From contig JAKPQT010000044.1 of the NCBI GenBank assembly GCA_029555885.1, forward strand, positions 1 to 7,485: a stretch of 7,485 bases of DNA, given 5' to 3'. Positions 1 through 6,724 of the stretch are shown in pieces. Position 1 is the stretch's first letter. Each line of letters begins with the position of its first letter. Origin of the DNA: Chloroflexota bacterium (GTDB lineage: Bacteria > Chloroflexota > Anaerolineae > CG2-30-64-16). The notes under the pieces are model-generated. The model was given only the letters and a program-made list of their open reading frames with translations. It searched no databases and was not told where the DNA came from. Both the position numbers and the translations under genes were made by a program.

Positions 1-443
1 TGGCCTACAAAGTGCACAGCATGATCTCCCCGGCCATGACCCGGCGCTTCCTGCAGCCTGCGTATCTGAGCTGGATCGACCTGCTCAAGTCCTACGGTGA
101 CGGATTCCTCGACATGGATTCCGACGGGTACATCGCCCACCTGATCCCCATCTGGATCGAATCCGGCATCAAGGCCTGCAACCCTATCGAGGTCGCGGCG
201 GGCAACGACCTGAACGACTTCAGGCGGCGGTTCGGCCACCGGATGGCCTACCACGGCGGCATCGACAAGCGGTGCATCGCGGCGGGCGGCGAGGTGATGC
301 GCGACGAGGTCATGCGCCTTGTGCCCGTATTGCGCGACGGCGGGTTCATCCCGAGCTGCGACCACGGCGTGCCGCCCGACATCTCCTGGCCGACGTTCAT
401 CGAATACACGCGGCTGCTCGCAGAGCTGCAGGGATGGGTGTGA
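1..443 (+). CDS. URO-D superfamily protein (uroporphyrinogen decarboxylase-like), 3' part only
   Basis: The gene enters from the left edge; the first full codon is at base 3, and 146 residues are visible before the TGA at 441-443. A GTG at 12 is in frame, but it sits inside the fold, so it is not taken as the start. The visible part matches the C-terminal half of URO-D-like proteins of unknown function: a strand carrying Asp-Ser-Asp-Gly (117-128), then a PIEVAAG motif, a GGIDKR motif, and near the end CDHGVPPD with its Cys codon at 357-359. In corrinoid methyltransferases of this superfamily (MtaA/CmuA type), zinc is held by His-x-Cys plus a later Cys. Here the His-x-Cys position appears to be Asp-Ser-Asp, while the late Cys is kept. 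It is unlikely to be haem-pathway HemE, because a second divergent member follows and the context is sugar catabolism. Family membership is confident; substrate is unknown. Confidence 0.85.
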   Translation, partial: AYKVHSMISPAMTRRFLQPAYLSWIDLLKSYGDGFLDMDSDGYIAHLIPIWIESGIKACNPIEVAAGNDLNDFRRRFGHRMAYHGGIDKRCIAAGGEVMRDEVMRLVPVLRDGGFIPSCDHGVPPDISWPTFIEYTRLLAELQGWV

Positions 444-445
444 CG

Positions 446-516
446 GATTGAAGATTGCAGATTGAAGATTTCGCAACACGGGTTGCAGGTTGCAAGGTTG
501 CAAGTTGAACGTTGCC
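446..516. repeat. Degenerate heptanucleotide tandem repeats in the intergenic gap
   Basis: Four 7-bp units run head to tail from 446 to 473 (GATTGAA, GATTGCA, GATTGAA, GATTTCG). After a 7-bp interruption, a second run starts at 481 (GGTTGCA, GGTTGCA, AGGTTGCA, AGTTGAA, CGTTGCC). Most units fit the consensus G-R-T-T-G-M-A. The block fills most of the 104-bp gap between the two URO-D-like genes. It resembles the short tandemly repeated repetitive heptamers described in cyanobacteria and the low-complexity intergenic repeats of other environmental bacteria. No promoter or terminator can be assigned inside it. Confidence 0.85.
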
Positions 517-547
517 TTCAACCGCCCGGCAAGCAAACGAGGGATGA

Positions 548-1600
548 GTGAACGATACGCTGCGGCGGTGCCTGGATGACCTGGAGGCGCGGATCGACCC
601 GCAGGAGGAGGCGCGGCTGCTGGCCGAGTGGCAGGCGTTCTCCAGCGGCGCGCTGACGACAGGCGTCTTCTCGCCCCGGCGCAGCCGCGCTATCCCACCC
701 CGTGTCGAGTGGCCCAAGGTGTCCGTCAACGCCGCGCTGGCCGATTACGACGCGATGGCGCTGCAGCAGTTCGGCGGATGCTCCGCCCAGCTTGCCGAGG
801 CCGGCGGCGCGATCCTCAACGTGCGCACCAACTACGGCTCCAGCATCGCGCCGCTCCTGTTCGGGGTGGAGGTCTTCCTCATGGACGAAGACCTGGACAC
901 CCTCCCCACGTCACGGCCGCTCAACGACCGGACCGCCATCCGGCGTCTCATTGCCCGAGGCGTGCCCGACCTGCGCACGGGCTACGGCGGACAGATCATG
1001 GAGATGGCCGCGCGCTTCCTCGACATCCTGAGCGACTACCCGAACATCGGGCAGCACGTGCGCATCTATCATCCCGACCTGCAGGGGCCGATGGACATCT
1101 GCGAGGTCGTCTGGGGCAGCACCATTTTCTACGCGGTGCGGGATGAACCGGGCCTCGTGCACGACCTGCTGGCGCTGGCGGTTGAAACCTACACTGCGTT
1201 CCTGCGCGCCTGGGAGCGCATCGTGCCCTTCGATCCCGACGGCAACACCCACTGGGGCTTCTACCACCGCGGCAACATCATGCTGCGCGATGATTCGGCC
1301 ATGAACTTCTCCCCACGCATGTTCGAGGAGTTCATCGGGCCATACGACCAGCGGCTGCTGGACGAGTTCGGCGGCGGAGCCATCCACTTCTGCGGCAAGG
1401 GCGACCACTATATCGCGGCGATGGCGCAGTTGCGCGGTCTGCATGCGATCAACCTGTCGCAGCCAGAGCTGAACAACATGGAGCACGTCTACCGCCACAC
1501 CGTGGACCGCAGCATCAAGCTGCTCGGCCTGCAGCGCGCGGCCGCGGACGCCGCGCTCGCCGCAGGCCGCGACCTGCGCGGGCAGGTCCATTGCTGGTGA
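548..1600 (+). CDS. URO-D superfamily protein, possible zinc/corrinoid methyltransferase-like
   Basis: A 350-residue protein, close to the usual 340-360 of URO-D folds. The start is GTG at 548, with GAGGG at 539-543 just upstream; the nearby ATG at 544 is in another frame and stops after 11 codons. The N-terminus (LRRCLDDLEARIDP) is typical of URO-D-like proteins found in sugar gene clusters. A DLQGPMD motif near residue 177 corresponds to the conserved strand before the helix that binds the active-site cleft. Residues 280-282 are His-Phe-Cys followed by Gly-Lys-Gly, matching the His-x-Cys zinc motif of MtaA/CmuA-type methyltransferases. Cys349, next to last, could be the third ligand; this is inference. 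No corrinoid-binding protein or reactivase is in the window. There is no signal peptide, so it is cytoplasmic. The stop nearly overlaps the next gene, suggesting cotranslation. The reaction is unknown. Confidence 0.87.
   Translation: MNDTLRRCLDDLEARIDPQEEARLLAEWQAFSSGALTTGVFSPRRSRAIPPRVEWPKVSVNAALADYDAMALQQFGGCSAQLAEAGGAILNVRTNYGSSIAPLLFGVEVFLMDEDLDTLPTSRPLNDRTAIRRLIARGVPDLRTGYGGQIMEMAARFLDILSDYPNIGQHVRIYHPDLQGPMDICEVVWGSTIFYAVRDEPGLVHDLLALAVETYTAFLRAWERIVPFDPDGNTHWGFYHRGNIMLRDDSAMNFSPRMFEEFIGPYDQRLLDEFGGGAIHFCGKGDHYIAAMAQLRGLHAINLSQPELNNMEHVYRHTVDRSIKLLGLQRAAADAALAAGRDLRGQVHCW
1595..1599 (+). promoter_or_regulatory. Ribosome binding site deciding the GNAT start
   Basis: GGTGA lies within the last codons of the preceding gene and six bases upstream of ATG 1606. 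It favours that ATG over the in-frame TTG 1591 and GTG 1597. The placement means ribosomes finishing the upstream gene terminate directly over this site. Confidence 0.5.
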
Positions 1601-1605
1601 CGGGC

Positions 1606-2067
1606 ATGAGCACGAGCGGCTTCGAGTTCCTCGACCCCGGTCCGCTGAGCGATGGGGACCTGGAGCTGGCGCTGTCGCAGCGGATGCCGGCCTCGGGCTC
1701 CTGGTCCCCCGCCTACCGCTTTCTCATGAAGATTCAGAGCCCGCGCATTGCAGTGGGCCGCATCGACCTGCGCATCGGCAACACCGAACACATCGTGCGC
1801 TACGCGGGCCACATCGGCTACAACGTCGAGCCGGCTTATCGCGGGCATCACTATGCGGCGCGCTCGGTGCGCCTGTTGCTGCCGCTCGCGCGCAACCACG
1901 GGCTGAAGACGCTGTGGATTACCTGCAATCCGGACAATCTCGCATCGCGGCGCACCTGCGAGCTGGCCGGCGCGGAGTTCGTCGAGATCGTCGACCTGCC
2001 GCCCAACACCGACATGTACGTGCGCGGAGAGCGCCAGAAATGTCGCTATCGGATCGAGCTCGAATAG
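1606..2067 (+). CDS. GNAT family N-acetyltransferase
   Basis: A 153-residue protein with a single GNAT domain. The acetyl-CoA loop lies at residues 79-84, reading Arg-Gly-His-His-Tyr-Ala, in the place of the family motif R/Q-x-x-G-x-G/A; the central Gly is His82. A downstream segment with CNPDNLASRR and CELAGAEF fits the C-terminal GNAT helix and strand. ATG at 1606 is chosen because GGTGA at 1595-1599 sits six bases before it. GTG at 1597 (GTGA overlap with the preceding stop) or TTG at 1591 would lengthen the protein by 3 or 5 residues. Either way translation is probably coupled to the preceding URO-D-like gene. The acceptor substrate cannot be told from sequence; an amine of a sugar or small metabolite is possible. 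Confidence 0.85.
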   Translation: MSTSGFEFLDPGPLSDGDLELALSQRMPASGSWSPAYRFLMKIQSPRIAVGRIDLRIGNTEHIVRYAGHIGYNVEPAYRGHHYAARSVRLLLPLARNHGLKTLWITCNPDNLASRRTCELAGAEFVEIVDLPPNTDMYVRGERQKCRYRIELE

Positions 2068-2105
2068 CGCTTTCGCGTGCTCCCTTTATTCTGTGGTTGC
2101 ACCTG

Positions 2106-2112
2106 AAGGAGG
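2106..2112 (+). promoter_or_regulatory. Strong Shine-Dalgarno for the GH172 gene
   Basis: AAGGAGG stands seven bases before ATG 2120. It rules against the in-frame upstream GTG at 2093, which would place the Shine-Dalgarno inside the coding sequence. The 52-bp gap before the gene (2068-2119) shows no convincing promoter or terminator. Confidence 0.8.
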
Positions 2113-2119
2113 ATTCACC

Positions 2120-3208
2120 ATGCAGACACCGTTCAATGGGCTCGGCATGAGCCTGGGCAACCTGTGGCGCCTCTCGAACGCGCAGACCCGCTCCATCAGC
2201 CCGGAAAACCGCAGCGGCGGCAAGGGCGCCGGAGCGATGGATACGGACGGCACCGCGGCCAGCAGCGCGCGTGACCTCGGCCCCGGCTGGAAGATTTCGC
2301 CCTTCCTCCACATGGCCCCGCAAGAGACCGTCACCCTGGCCGACATCGAGGGGCCGGGCGCGATCCAGCACATCTGGATCACCGGCTCCTGCATCCAGAA
2401 GTATCGCCGCCTGACCATCCTGCGCATCTACTGGGACGACGAGACGACGCCCGCGGTCGAGTGCCCGGTCGGCGACTTCTTCGCGGCGGGCTGGGGCGGC
2501 TACGCCCAGGTCAGCTCGCTGCCGGTTGCGGTCAACCCGAACTGCGGGTTCAACTGCTACTGGGAGATGCCCTTCCGGCGGCGCTGCCGCATCACGCTGG
2601 AGAACCTGGCCGACGAGCGGACAAGCTGCTACTACCAGACCGATTACACGCTGACCGATGTGCCGGAGGACGCGGCCTACTTCCACGCGCAGTTTCGCCG
2701 CGTCAACCCGCTGCCCTACAAGGACGTCTACACGATCCTCGACGGCGTGCGCGGCGCAGGCCAGTACATCGGCACGTACCTCGCGGTCGGCGTGACGAAC
2801 ACCGGCTGGTGGGGCGAGGGCGAGATCAAGTTCTACCTCGACGGCGACGGCGAGTACCCCACCATCTGCGGGACGGGCACCGAGGATTACTTCGGCGGCT
2901 CGTACAACTGGGACGTCAACGGGCAGTACGAGACCTACACCACGCCGTTCCTCGGAATGCACCAGGTCGTGCGGCCCGACGGCACATACCGCTCGCAGAC
3001 GCGCTTTGCCATGTACCGCTGGCACGTCCACGACCCGATCCGCTTCCACCACGACCTGCGCGTGACCATCCAGGCGCTTGGCTGGCGCATGGGCGGCCGC
3101 TACCTGCCGCTCCAGCCGGACATGGCATCCGTCGCCTACTGGTACCAGACGTTGCCCGCCGCCCCGTTCCCGCCCCTGCTGGACCGGGATGGATTGGAAA
3201 TCATCTGA
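2120..3208 (+). CDS. DUF2961 / glycoside hydrolase family 172 protein
   Basis: A 362-residue protein of the DUF2961 family, now GH172. Characterised members act on furanosides (difructose dianhydride I synthase/hydrolase of Bifidobacterium and exo-D-arabinofuranosidases). The N-terminal SPENRSGGKG segment, the GPGAIQHIWIT strand and the VGDFFAAGWGGYA motif are family signatures. The core motif GTGTEDYFGGSYNW contains Glu255, the likely catalytic acid/base. Glu235 in GEGEIKFYLDGD is the likely nucleophile by position; the assignment rests on remembered family knowledge and needs an alignment. There is no signal peptide or membrane segment, so it probably acts on imported oligosaccharides in the cytoplasm. 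Family members often assemble as trimers. The following GH88 gene suggests both trim the same glycan. The exact furanoside (fructose or arabinose type) is undetermined. Confidence 0.92.
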   Translation: MQTPFNGLGMSLGNLWRLSNAQTRSISPENRSGGKGAGAMDTDGTAASSARDLGPGWKISPFLHMAPQETVTLADIEGPGAIQHIWITGSCIQKYRRLTILRIYWDDETTPAVECPVGDFFAAGWGGYAQVSSLPVAVNPNCGFNCYWEMPFRRRCRITLENLADERTSCYYQTDYTLTDVPEDAAYFHAQFRRVNPLPYKDVYTILDGVRGAGQYIGTYLAVGVTNTGWWGEGEIKFYLDGDGEYPTICGTGTEDYFGGSYNWDVNGQYETYTTPFLGMHQVVRPDGTYRSQTRFAMYRWHVHDPIRFHHDLRVTIQALGWRMGGRYLPLQPDMASVAYWYQTLPAAPFPPLLDRDGLEII

Positions 3209-3217
3209 TATAGGCTC

Positions 3218-3272
3218 GTAGTAGGCGCATTAGCACCCTTCTCGCACGCGCCGGCGCCAGAGCGCCTACTAC
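3218..3272. repeat. 11-bp perfect inverted repeat (possible REP-like palindrome)
   Basis: GTAGTAGGCGC at 3218-3228 is the exact reverse complement of GCGCCTACTAC at 3262-3272, separated by 33 bases. The interior holds a further small GGCGCC palindrome. The element begins ten bases after the GH172 stop and ends just before the GH88 Shine-Dalgarno, filling the 79-bp gap. It lacks a T tract, so it is not a standard intrinsic terminator. It could be a REP-type dispersed palindrome or an mRNA stem that separates the two genes. Confidence 0.75.
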
Positions 3273-3277
3273 AAACC

Positions 3278-3284
3278 GGAGGTG
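3278..3284 (+). promoter_or_regulatory. Ribosome binding site deciding the GH88 start
   Basis: GGAGGTG directly precedes ATG 3288 by three bases. The in-frame GTG at 3282 lies within this site and is therefore unlikely to be the initiation codon. Confidence 0.65.
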
Positions 3285-3287
3285 GAG

Positions 3288-4394
3288 ATGCCGACAGACG
3301 CCCGCTTGCTCGCACGTTGCGATCTCGTATACGAGTTCGCGTCCCAACAACTTCGTCACCTGATCGAAACCTACCCCGACCGCTTTCCCATGTACACCGT
3401 GCAGGGCAAGTGGATTCACAGCGGCGAGGCGTGGACGAACTGGTGTGAAGGTTTCCTGGGCGGCCAACTCTGGTTGCTATACGAACACACGGGTAACGGC
3501 TATTGGCGCGAGCGCGCCGAGCACTACTCGCGGCTCGTCGAGCACCGCAAGACGGACCGCACCGTCCATGACCTGGGCTTCCTCTTCTGGTCGACCTGGA
3601 AACGCTGGTACGACCTGACCGGGGATCCGGCTATCGAGCAGGTCATCATCGATGCGGGCCGGACGCTGAGTCTGCGCTTCAAGGAGCGGGGCCGCTACCT
3701 GCGCTCGTTCGTGGCAGACGAGAGCCTGTTCATCGACATCATGATGAACGTGGGCATCATTTTCTATGCCGCGCAGCGGACGAACGACCCTGCCCTCCTG
3801 CGCATCGCCACCGAGCACTGCCTCACTACACGCAAGTACCTCGTTCGAGGCGACGGTTCCACCGCGCATGAGGGCCTGTTCAACCTCGAAACCGGCGAGT
3901 TCATCCGGCAGAGCACCCACCAGGGCTGGCGCGATGATTCCTCGTGGGCGCGCGGCCTGTGCTGGGCGCTTTACGGGTTTGGCACCGTGTACGGTTTCAC
4001 CCGCGACGCCCGGTTCCTGCGCACTGCGGAGATGTGTGCCGACTTCTACATCGAGCGCACCCCGGCCCACGGCGTGCCGCCCAACGACTGGGACGAGCCT
4101 GACCCTGCGCTGCCCTACGAGAGCTCCGCCGCAGCCATCGCGGCCAGCGGGCTGCTCAACCTGGCGAAGCTGACCGGCGACCCGGCGCACGGCGCACACT
4201 ACCGGGCCTACGCCCTGCGCATCATCGAAACGCTTACCGGGCCGGAATTCCTGGCCACCGAGACGCCGGGCTGGGAGGGCATCCTCAAGCACGGCATGTA
4301 CCACCAGCGCAAGGGCCTGGGCGTGGACGAGAGCGTGATGTGGGGCGAGTACTTCTTCCTCGAGGCGGTCGGGAAGGTGCTCCATGGCGCCTGA
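3288..4394 (+). CDS. Glycoside hydrolase family 88 protein (unsaturated glucuronyl hydrolase-like)
   Basis: A 368-residue alpha/alpha-barrel hydrolase, about the normal GH88 length (360-400). GH88 enzymes remove the 4,5-unsaturated uronic acid that polysaccharide lyases leave at the non-reducing end, by hydrating the double bond. Family landmarks are visible: His94-Asp95-Leu-Gly-Phe, whose Asp matches the first catalytic Asp; Ile-Asp150 followed by IMMN, matching the second; and [13 protein letters not shown] at 211-223, including the conserved Gln-Gly and Ser-Trp-Ala-Arg-Gly. A late [14 protein letters not shown] helix is also typical. There is no signal peptide, in line with the usual cytoplasmic location. 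The last 11 bases overlap the SDR gene, so the two are very likely cotranslated. GH105 (unsaturated rhamnogalacturonyl hydrolase) is the nearest alternative, but the HDLGF and IDIMMN motifs favour GH88. Confidence 0.92.
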   Translation: MPTDARLLARCDLVYEFASQQLRHLIETYPDRFPMYTVQGKWIHSGEAWTNWCEGFLGGQLWLLYEHTGNGYWRERAEHYSRLVEHRKTDRTVHDLGFLFWSTWKRWYDLTGDPAIEQVIIDAGRTLSLRFKERGRYLRSFVADESLFIDIMMNVGIIFYAAQRTNDPALLRIATEHCLTTRKYLVRGDGSTAHEGLFNLETGEFIRQSTHQGWRDDSSWARGLCWALYGFGTVYGFTRDARFLRTAEMCADFYIERTPAHGVPPNDWDEPDPALPYESSAAAIAASGLLNLAKLTGDPAHGAHYRAYALRIIETLTGPEFLATETPGWEGILKHGMYHQRKGLGVDESVMWGEYFFLEAVGKVLHGA

Positions 4395-5157
4395 TGCAGG
4401 AGTGGCCCTGGTCACGGGCGCAAGCCGGGGCATCGGCCGGGGCATTGCGTTGGCGCTGGCCGCACGCGGCTGGAGCGTCGTGGTCAACTACCGGGGCAAC
4501 ACGGAAGCCGCGGACGCAACCCGCCAGGCGGTCGAGTCCGCAGGCGCCGCGTGCCTGCTCGTCCAGGCGGACGTCGCAACTGCACACGATCGTGCGCAGT
4601 TGCTTACTGAGACACTGGCTCGCTTCGGCCGCATCGACCTGTTGGTCAACAACGCGGGCATGGCCCCCCGGCAGCGCGTCGACCTGCTGGAGGTGAGCGA
4701 GGCCAGCTACGACGAGGTGATGGCCGTCAACCTGAAGGGACCGTTCTTCCTCGCGCAGGCGATCGCCCGGCAGATGCTGATGCAACCTGTGGGTGCCGTC
4801 CCGTCGCGCATCATCAATATCGGCTCCATCAGCGCGTACACGGCGAGCATCAACCGGGCCGAATATTGCATCTCCAAGGCCGGCGTTGCCATGCTGACCG
4901 CGCTCCTGGCCGACCGGCTGGCGAAGCACGGCATCGGCGTGTACGAGCTGCGGCCCGGCATCATCGACACGGACATGACCGGGCCCGCAAAGGCGAAATA
5001 CGACCGGCTCATCGGCGAGGGGCTGACGCCCATCCGCCGCTGGGGCACGCCAGAGGACGTCGGTCAGGCAGTCGCCGCCATTGCGGAGGGCTACCTGGAC
5101 TTCTCCACCGGCGAGGTCATCAACGTGGACGGCGGCTTCCACCTGCGCCGGCTATAA
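4384..5157 (+). CDS. SDR family NAD(P)-dependent oxidoreductase (FabG/KduD-like)
   Basis: A 257-residue classical short-chain dehydrogenase. It shows the nucleotide motif TGASRGIG (residues 11-18), NNAG (89-92) and the catalytic set Asn116, Ser148, Tyr161 and Lys165 (YCISK). Arg37 after the second strand (NYR) suggests NADP(H) preference. It ends in the usual [11 protein letters not shown] cap. ATG 4384 is preceded by GGAAGGTG within the GH88 gene and overlaps it by 11 bases. By sequence alone it would be named 3-oxoacyl-ACP reductase, as are most SDRs. After a GH88 gene and before a KDG-kinase-like gene, reduction of a keto-deoxyuronate (the KduD or DehR type of step) is a sensible guess, but this is inference from context. 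No other fatty-acid genes are present. Confidence 0.93.
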   Translation: MAPDAGVALVTGASRGIGRGIALALAARGWSVVVNYRGNTEAADATRQAVESAGAACLLVQADVATAHDRAQLLTETLARFGRIDLLVNNAGMAPRQRVDLLEVSEASYDEVMAVNLKGPFFLAQAIARQMLMQPVGAVPSRIINIGSISAYTASINRAEYCISKAGVAMLTALLADRLAKHGIGVYELRPGIIDTDMTGPAKAKYDRLIGEGLTPIRRWGTPEDVGQAVAAIAEGYLDFSTGEVINVDGGFHLRRL

Positions 5158-5169
5158 AGGGAAATACAC

Positions 5170-6606
5170 ATGGCATATCGACGCGTTGCACAGCTCCGCC
5201 GGTCCGCAGAGCTGGCAGAGTACCTTGCAGAACTGGGCATCGACATCCCCTTCGACGAGACGCTGGAAACCGGTCCCCAGGCACCCCTCGCGCAACCGTA
5301 CCGGCTGCCGAACGGGTTCACAGTCGGCAACCGGTTCGCGGTGCTGCCGATGGAGGGGTGGGACGGCACGCCGGACGGCGCGCCGTCGGAGCTCACGCTG
5401 CGGCGGTGGCGGCGCTTCGGACAGAGCGGCGCGAAGCTCATCTTCGGAGGCGAGGCCGTGGCTGTGCGGCATGACGGCCGCGCGAATCCGAACCAGTTGC
5501 TTATCAACGAGGCAAACCTGTCCGCGCTGGCCGCCCTGCGCGAAGCGCTGGTCGCAGAACATGCAGCCGCGCACGGGCGAACCGATGACCTGCTCATCGG
5601 CCTCCAGCTTACCCACTCGGGCCGCTTCGCCCGGCCCAACGGCAAGCAGCTCGAGCCCGCCATCCTGTACCACCACCCGCTGCTCGACCGGAAGTTCCGC
5701 ATCCCGCCCGACTATCCGCTGCTCAGCGACGATGACATCGCCCGCCTCATCGAGGACTTCGCGCGCGCAGCCGCGCTGGCCGAGCGTGCCGGGTTCGCAT
5801 TCGTCGATCTCAAGCACTGCCACGGCTATCTGGGCCACGAATTCCTCAGCGCGATCAACCGGCCCGGCCGCTACGGCGGCAGCTTCGAGAACCGCACGCG
5901 ATTCCTGCGGGAGGCGGCCGCCGCGGTGCACGCGAGTGCGCCGGGGCTGGATATCGCGGTGCGCGTCAGCGCATTCGACCTTATCCCCTTCAAGCCGGGC
6001 CCGGATGGCACGGGCGTACCCGACTGGCCGGATGACGGGCCAGAGGCGGGCTACCGTCACGCGTTCGGCGGCGACGGCACCGGCCTCGGGCTGAACCTTG
6101 CCGAACCGAAACGCTTCCTGGACCTGCTGGCGGACCTCGGCATCCACCTCGTCTGCATCACGGGCGGCAGCCCGTACTACAACCCGCACATCCAGCGACC
6201 CGCGCTCTTCCCGCCCTCGGACGGCTACCAGCCGCCGGAAGATCCCCTGGTGGGGGTCGCCCGGCAGATTCAGGTCACCGCGGAACTCAAGCGTCACCGC
6301 CCCGACCTCGCGTTCGTCGGATCCGGGCTCACCTACCTGCAGGAGTGGCTGCCGCGCGTGGGCCAGCGACTCGTGCGCGACGGCATGACCGATTTCATCG
6401 GACTGGGCCGCATGGTGCTCGCCTACCCGCAGATGCCCGCGGACGCGCTCGCGGGCCGGCCGCTCGACCGCAAACACATCTGCCGGACGTTCTCGGACTG
6501 CACCACCGCGCCGCGCAACCACATGGTCTCCGGCTGCTACCCGCTGGACGAGTTCTACAAGGCGCGGCCCGAGGCGGAGCAACTCGCGTTATTGAAGAAG
6601 GAATAG
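5170..6606 (+). CDS. Old Yellow Enzyme-type NADH:flavin oxidoreductase, atypical active site
   Basis: A 478-residue FMN-dependent TIM-barrel protein, longer than simple OYEs (about 340-400) through an N-terminal extension of some 45 residues and a C-terminal tail. Landmarks are [13 protein letters not shown] (54-66), QLTHSGR (146-152, flavin binding), [10 protein letters not shown] from 218, and [13 protein letters not shown] (230-242). The substrate-anchoring pair, normally His-x-x-His/Asn, reads Lys215-His-Cys-His218. The tail has Cys438, Cys444 and Cys456 (C-x5-C-x11-C), recalling but not matching the four-Cys [4Fe-4S] site of 2,4-dienoyl-CoA reductase. No NAD(P)-binding second domain follows, unlike that enzyme. 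The start ATG 5170 has AAGGG at 5157-5161. Twelve bases separate it from the SDR gene. It probably reduces or oxidises a small carbonyl or enone compound; the substrate is unknown. Confidence 0.9.
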   Translation: MAYRRVAQLRRSAELAEYLAELGIDIPFDETLETGPQAPLAQPYRLPNGFTVGNRFAVLPMEGWDGTPDGAPSELTLRRWRRFGQSGAKLIFGGEAVAVRHDGRANPNQLLINEANLSALAALREALVAEHAAAHGRTDDLLIGLQLTHSGRFARPNGKQLEPAILYHHPLLDRKFRIPPDYPLLSDDDIARLIEDFARAAALAERAGFAFVDLKHCHGYLGHEFLSAINRPGRYGGSFENRTRFLREAAAAVHASAPGLDIAVRVSAFDLIPFKPGPDGTGVPDWPDDGPEAGYRHAFGGDGTGLGLNLAEPKRFLDLLADLGIHLVCITGGSPYYNPHIQRPALFPPSDGYQPPEDPLVGVARQIQVTAELKRHRPDLAFVGSGLTYLQEWLPRVGQRLVRDGMTDFIGLGRMVLAYPQMPADALAGRPLDRKHICRTFSDCTTAPRNHMVSGCYPLDEFYKARPEAEQLALLKKE

Positions 6607-6715
6607 AACGCTGATGACGCTGATGATCATGATTTACATGATCGTTACAGGAGACTCACAAAAAGGAAAGAGATCATAAAAGATCATGACTATCACCGTC
6701 ATCAGCGTTCTATTC
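6601..6715. repeat. 115-bp imperfect palindrome (MITE/REP-like hairpin)
   Basis: The left arm 6601-6643 pairs with the right arm 6672-6715. The outer 19 bases are perfectly complementary (6601-6619 with 6697-6715). Further inward pairs are 6621-6624 with 6692-6695, 6627-6633 with 6683-6689, and 6638-6643 with 6672-6677. The loop is about 28 bases and purine-rich. The left arm also contains a tandem CGCTGATGA duplication (6609-6617, 6618-6626). The element is visibly more AT-rich than the genes. It begins on the last sense codon and stop of the OYE gene and ends three bases before the kinase Shine-Dalgarno. No T tract follows, so a simple rho-independent terminator is unlikely. A mobile miniature element or an mRNA-stabilising stem fits better. 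It accounts for nearly all of the 125-bp gap. Confidence 0.88.
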
Positions 6716-6717
6716 GT

Positions 6718-6724
6718 AGGAGGG
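6718..6724 (+). promoter_or_regulatory. Shine-Dalgarno of the sugar kinase
   Basis: AGGAGGG lies seven bases before ATG 6732 and immediately outside the right arm of the palindrome, so the hairpin could affect ribosome access to it. Confidence 0.75.

Noticed and set aside
446..516. CRISPR array
   Set aside because: The repeat units are only 7 bp, directly adjacent and without spacers.
544..579. Mini-ORF of 11 codons from ATG 544, overlapping the start of the second URO-D-like gene
   Set aside because: The Shine-Dalgarno-like GAGGG abuts the ATG with no spacing, and the peptide shows no features; the GTG at 548 in the long frame matches the family N-terminus.
1..1600. HemE (haem biosynthesis uroporphyrinogen decarboxylase)
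   Set aside because: Motifs differ from HemE, two divergent copies are adjacent, and no haem genes are nearby; only the fold superfamily is supported.
1919..3052. Long open frame on the - strand across the GNAT and GH172 genes
   Set aside because: Low-complexity Ala/Val/Arg-rich translation with no domain; it mirrors the high-GC codon use of the real + strand genes.
5152..6582. Long open frame on the - strand opposite the OYE gene
   Set aside because: The + strand frame has clear flavin-binding motifs; the antisense translation has none and is a GC-driven shadow.
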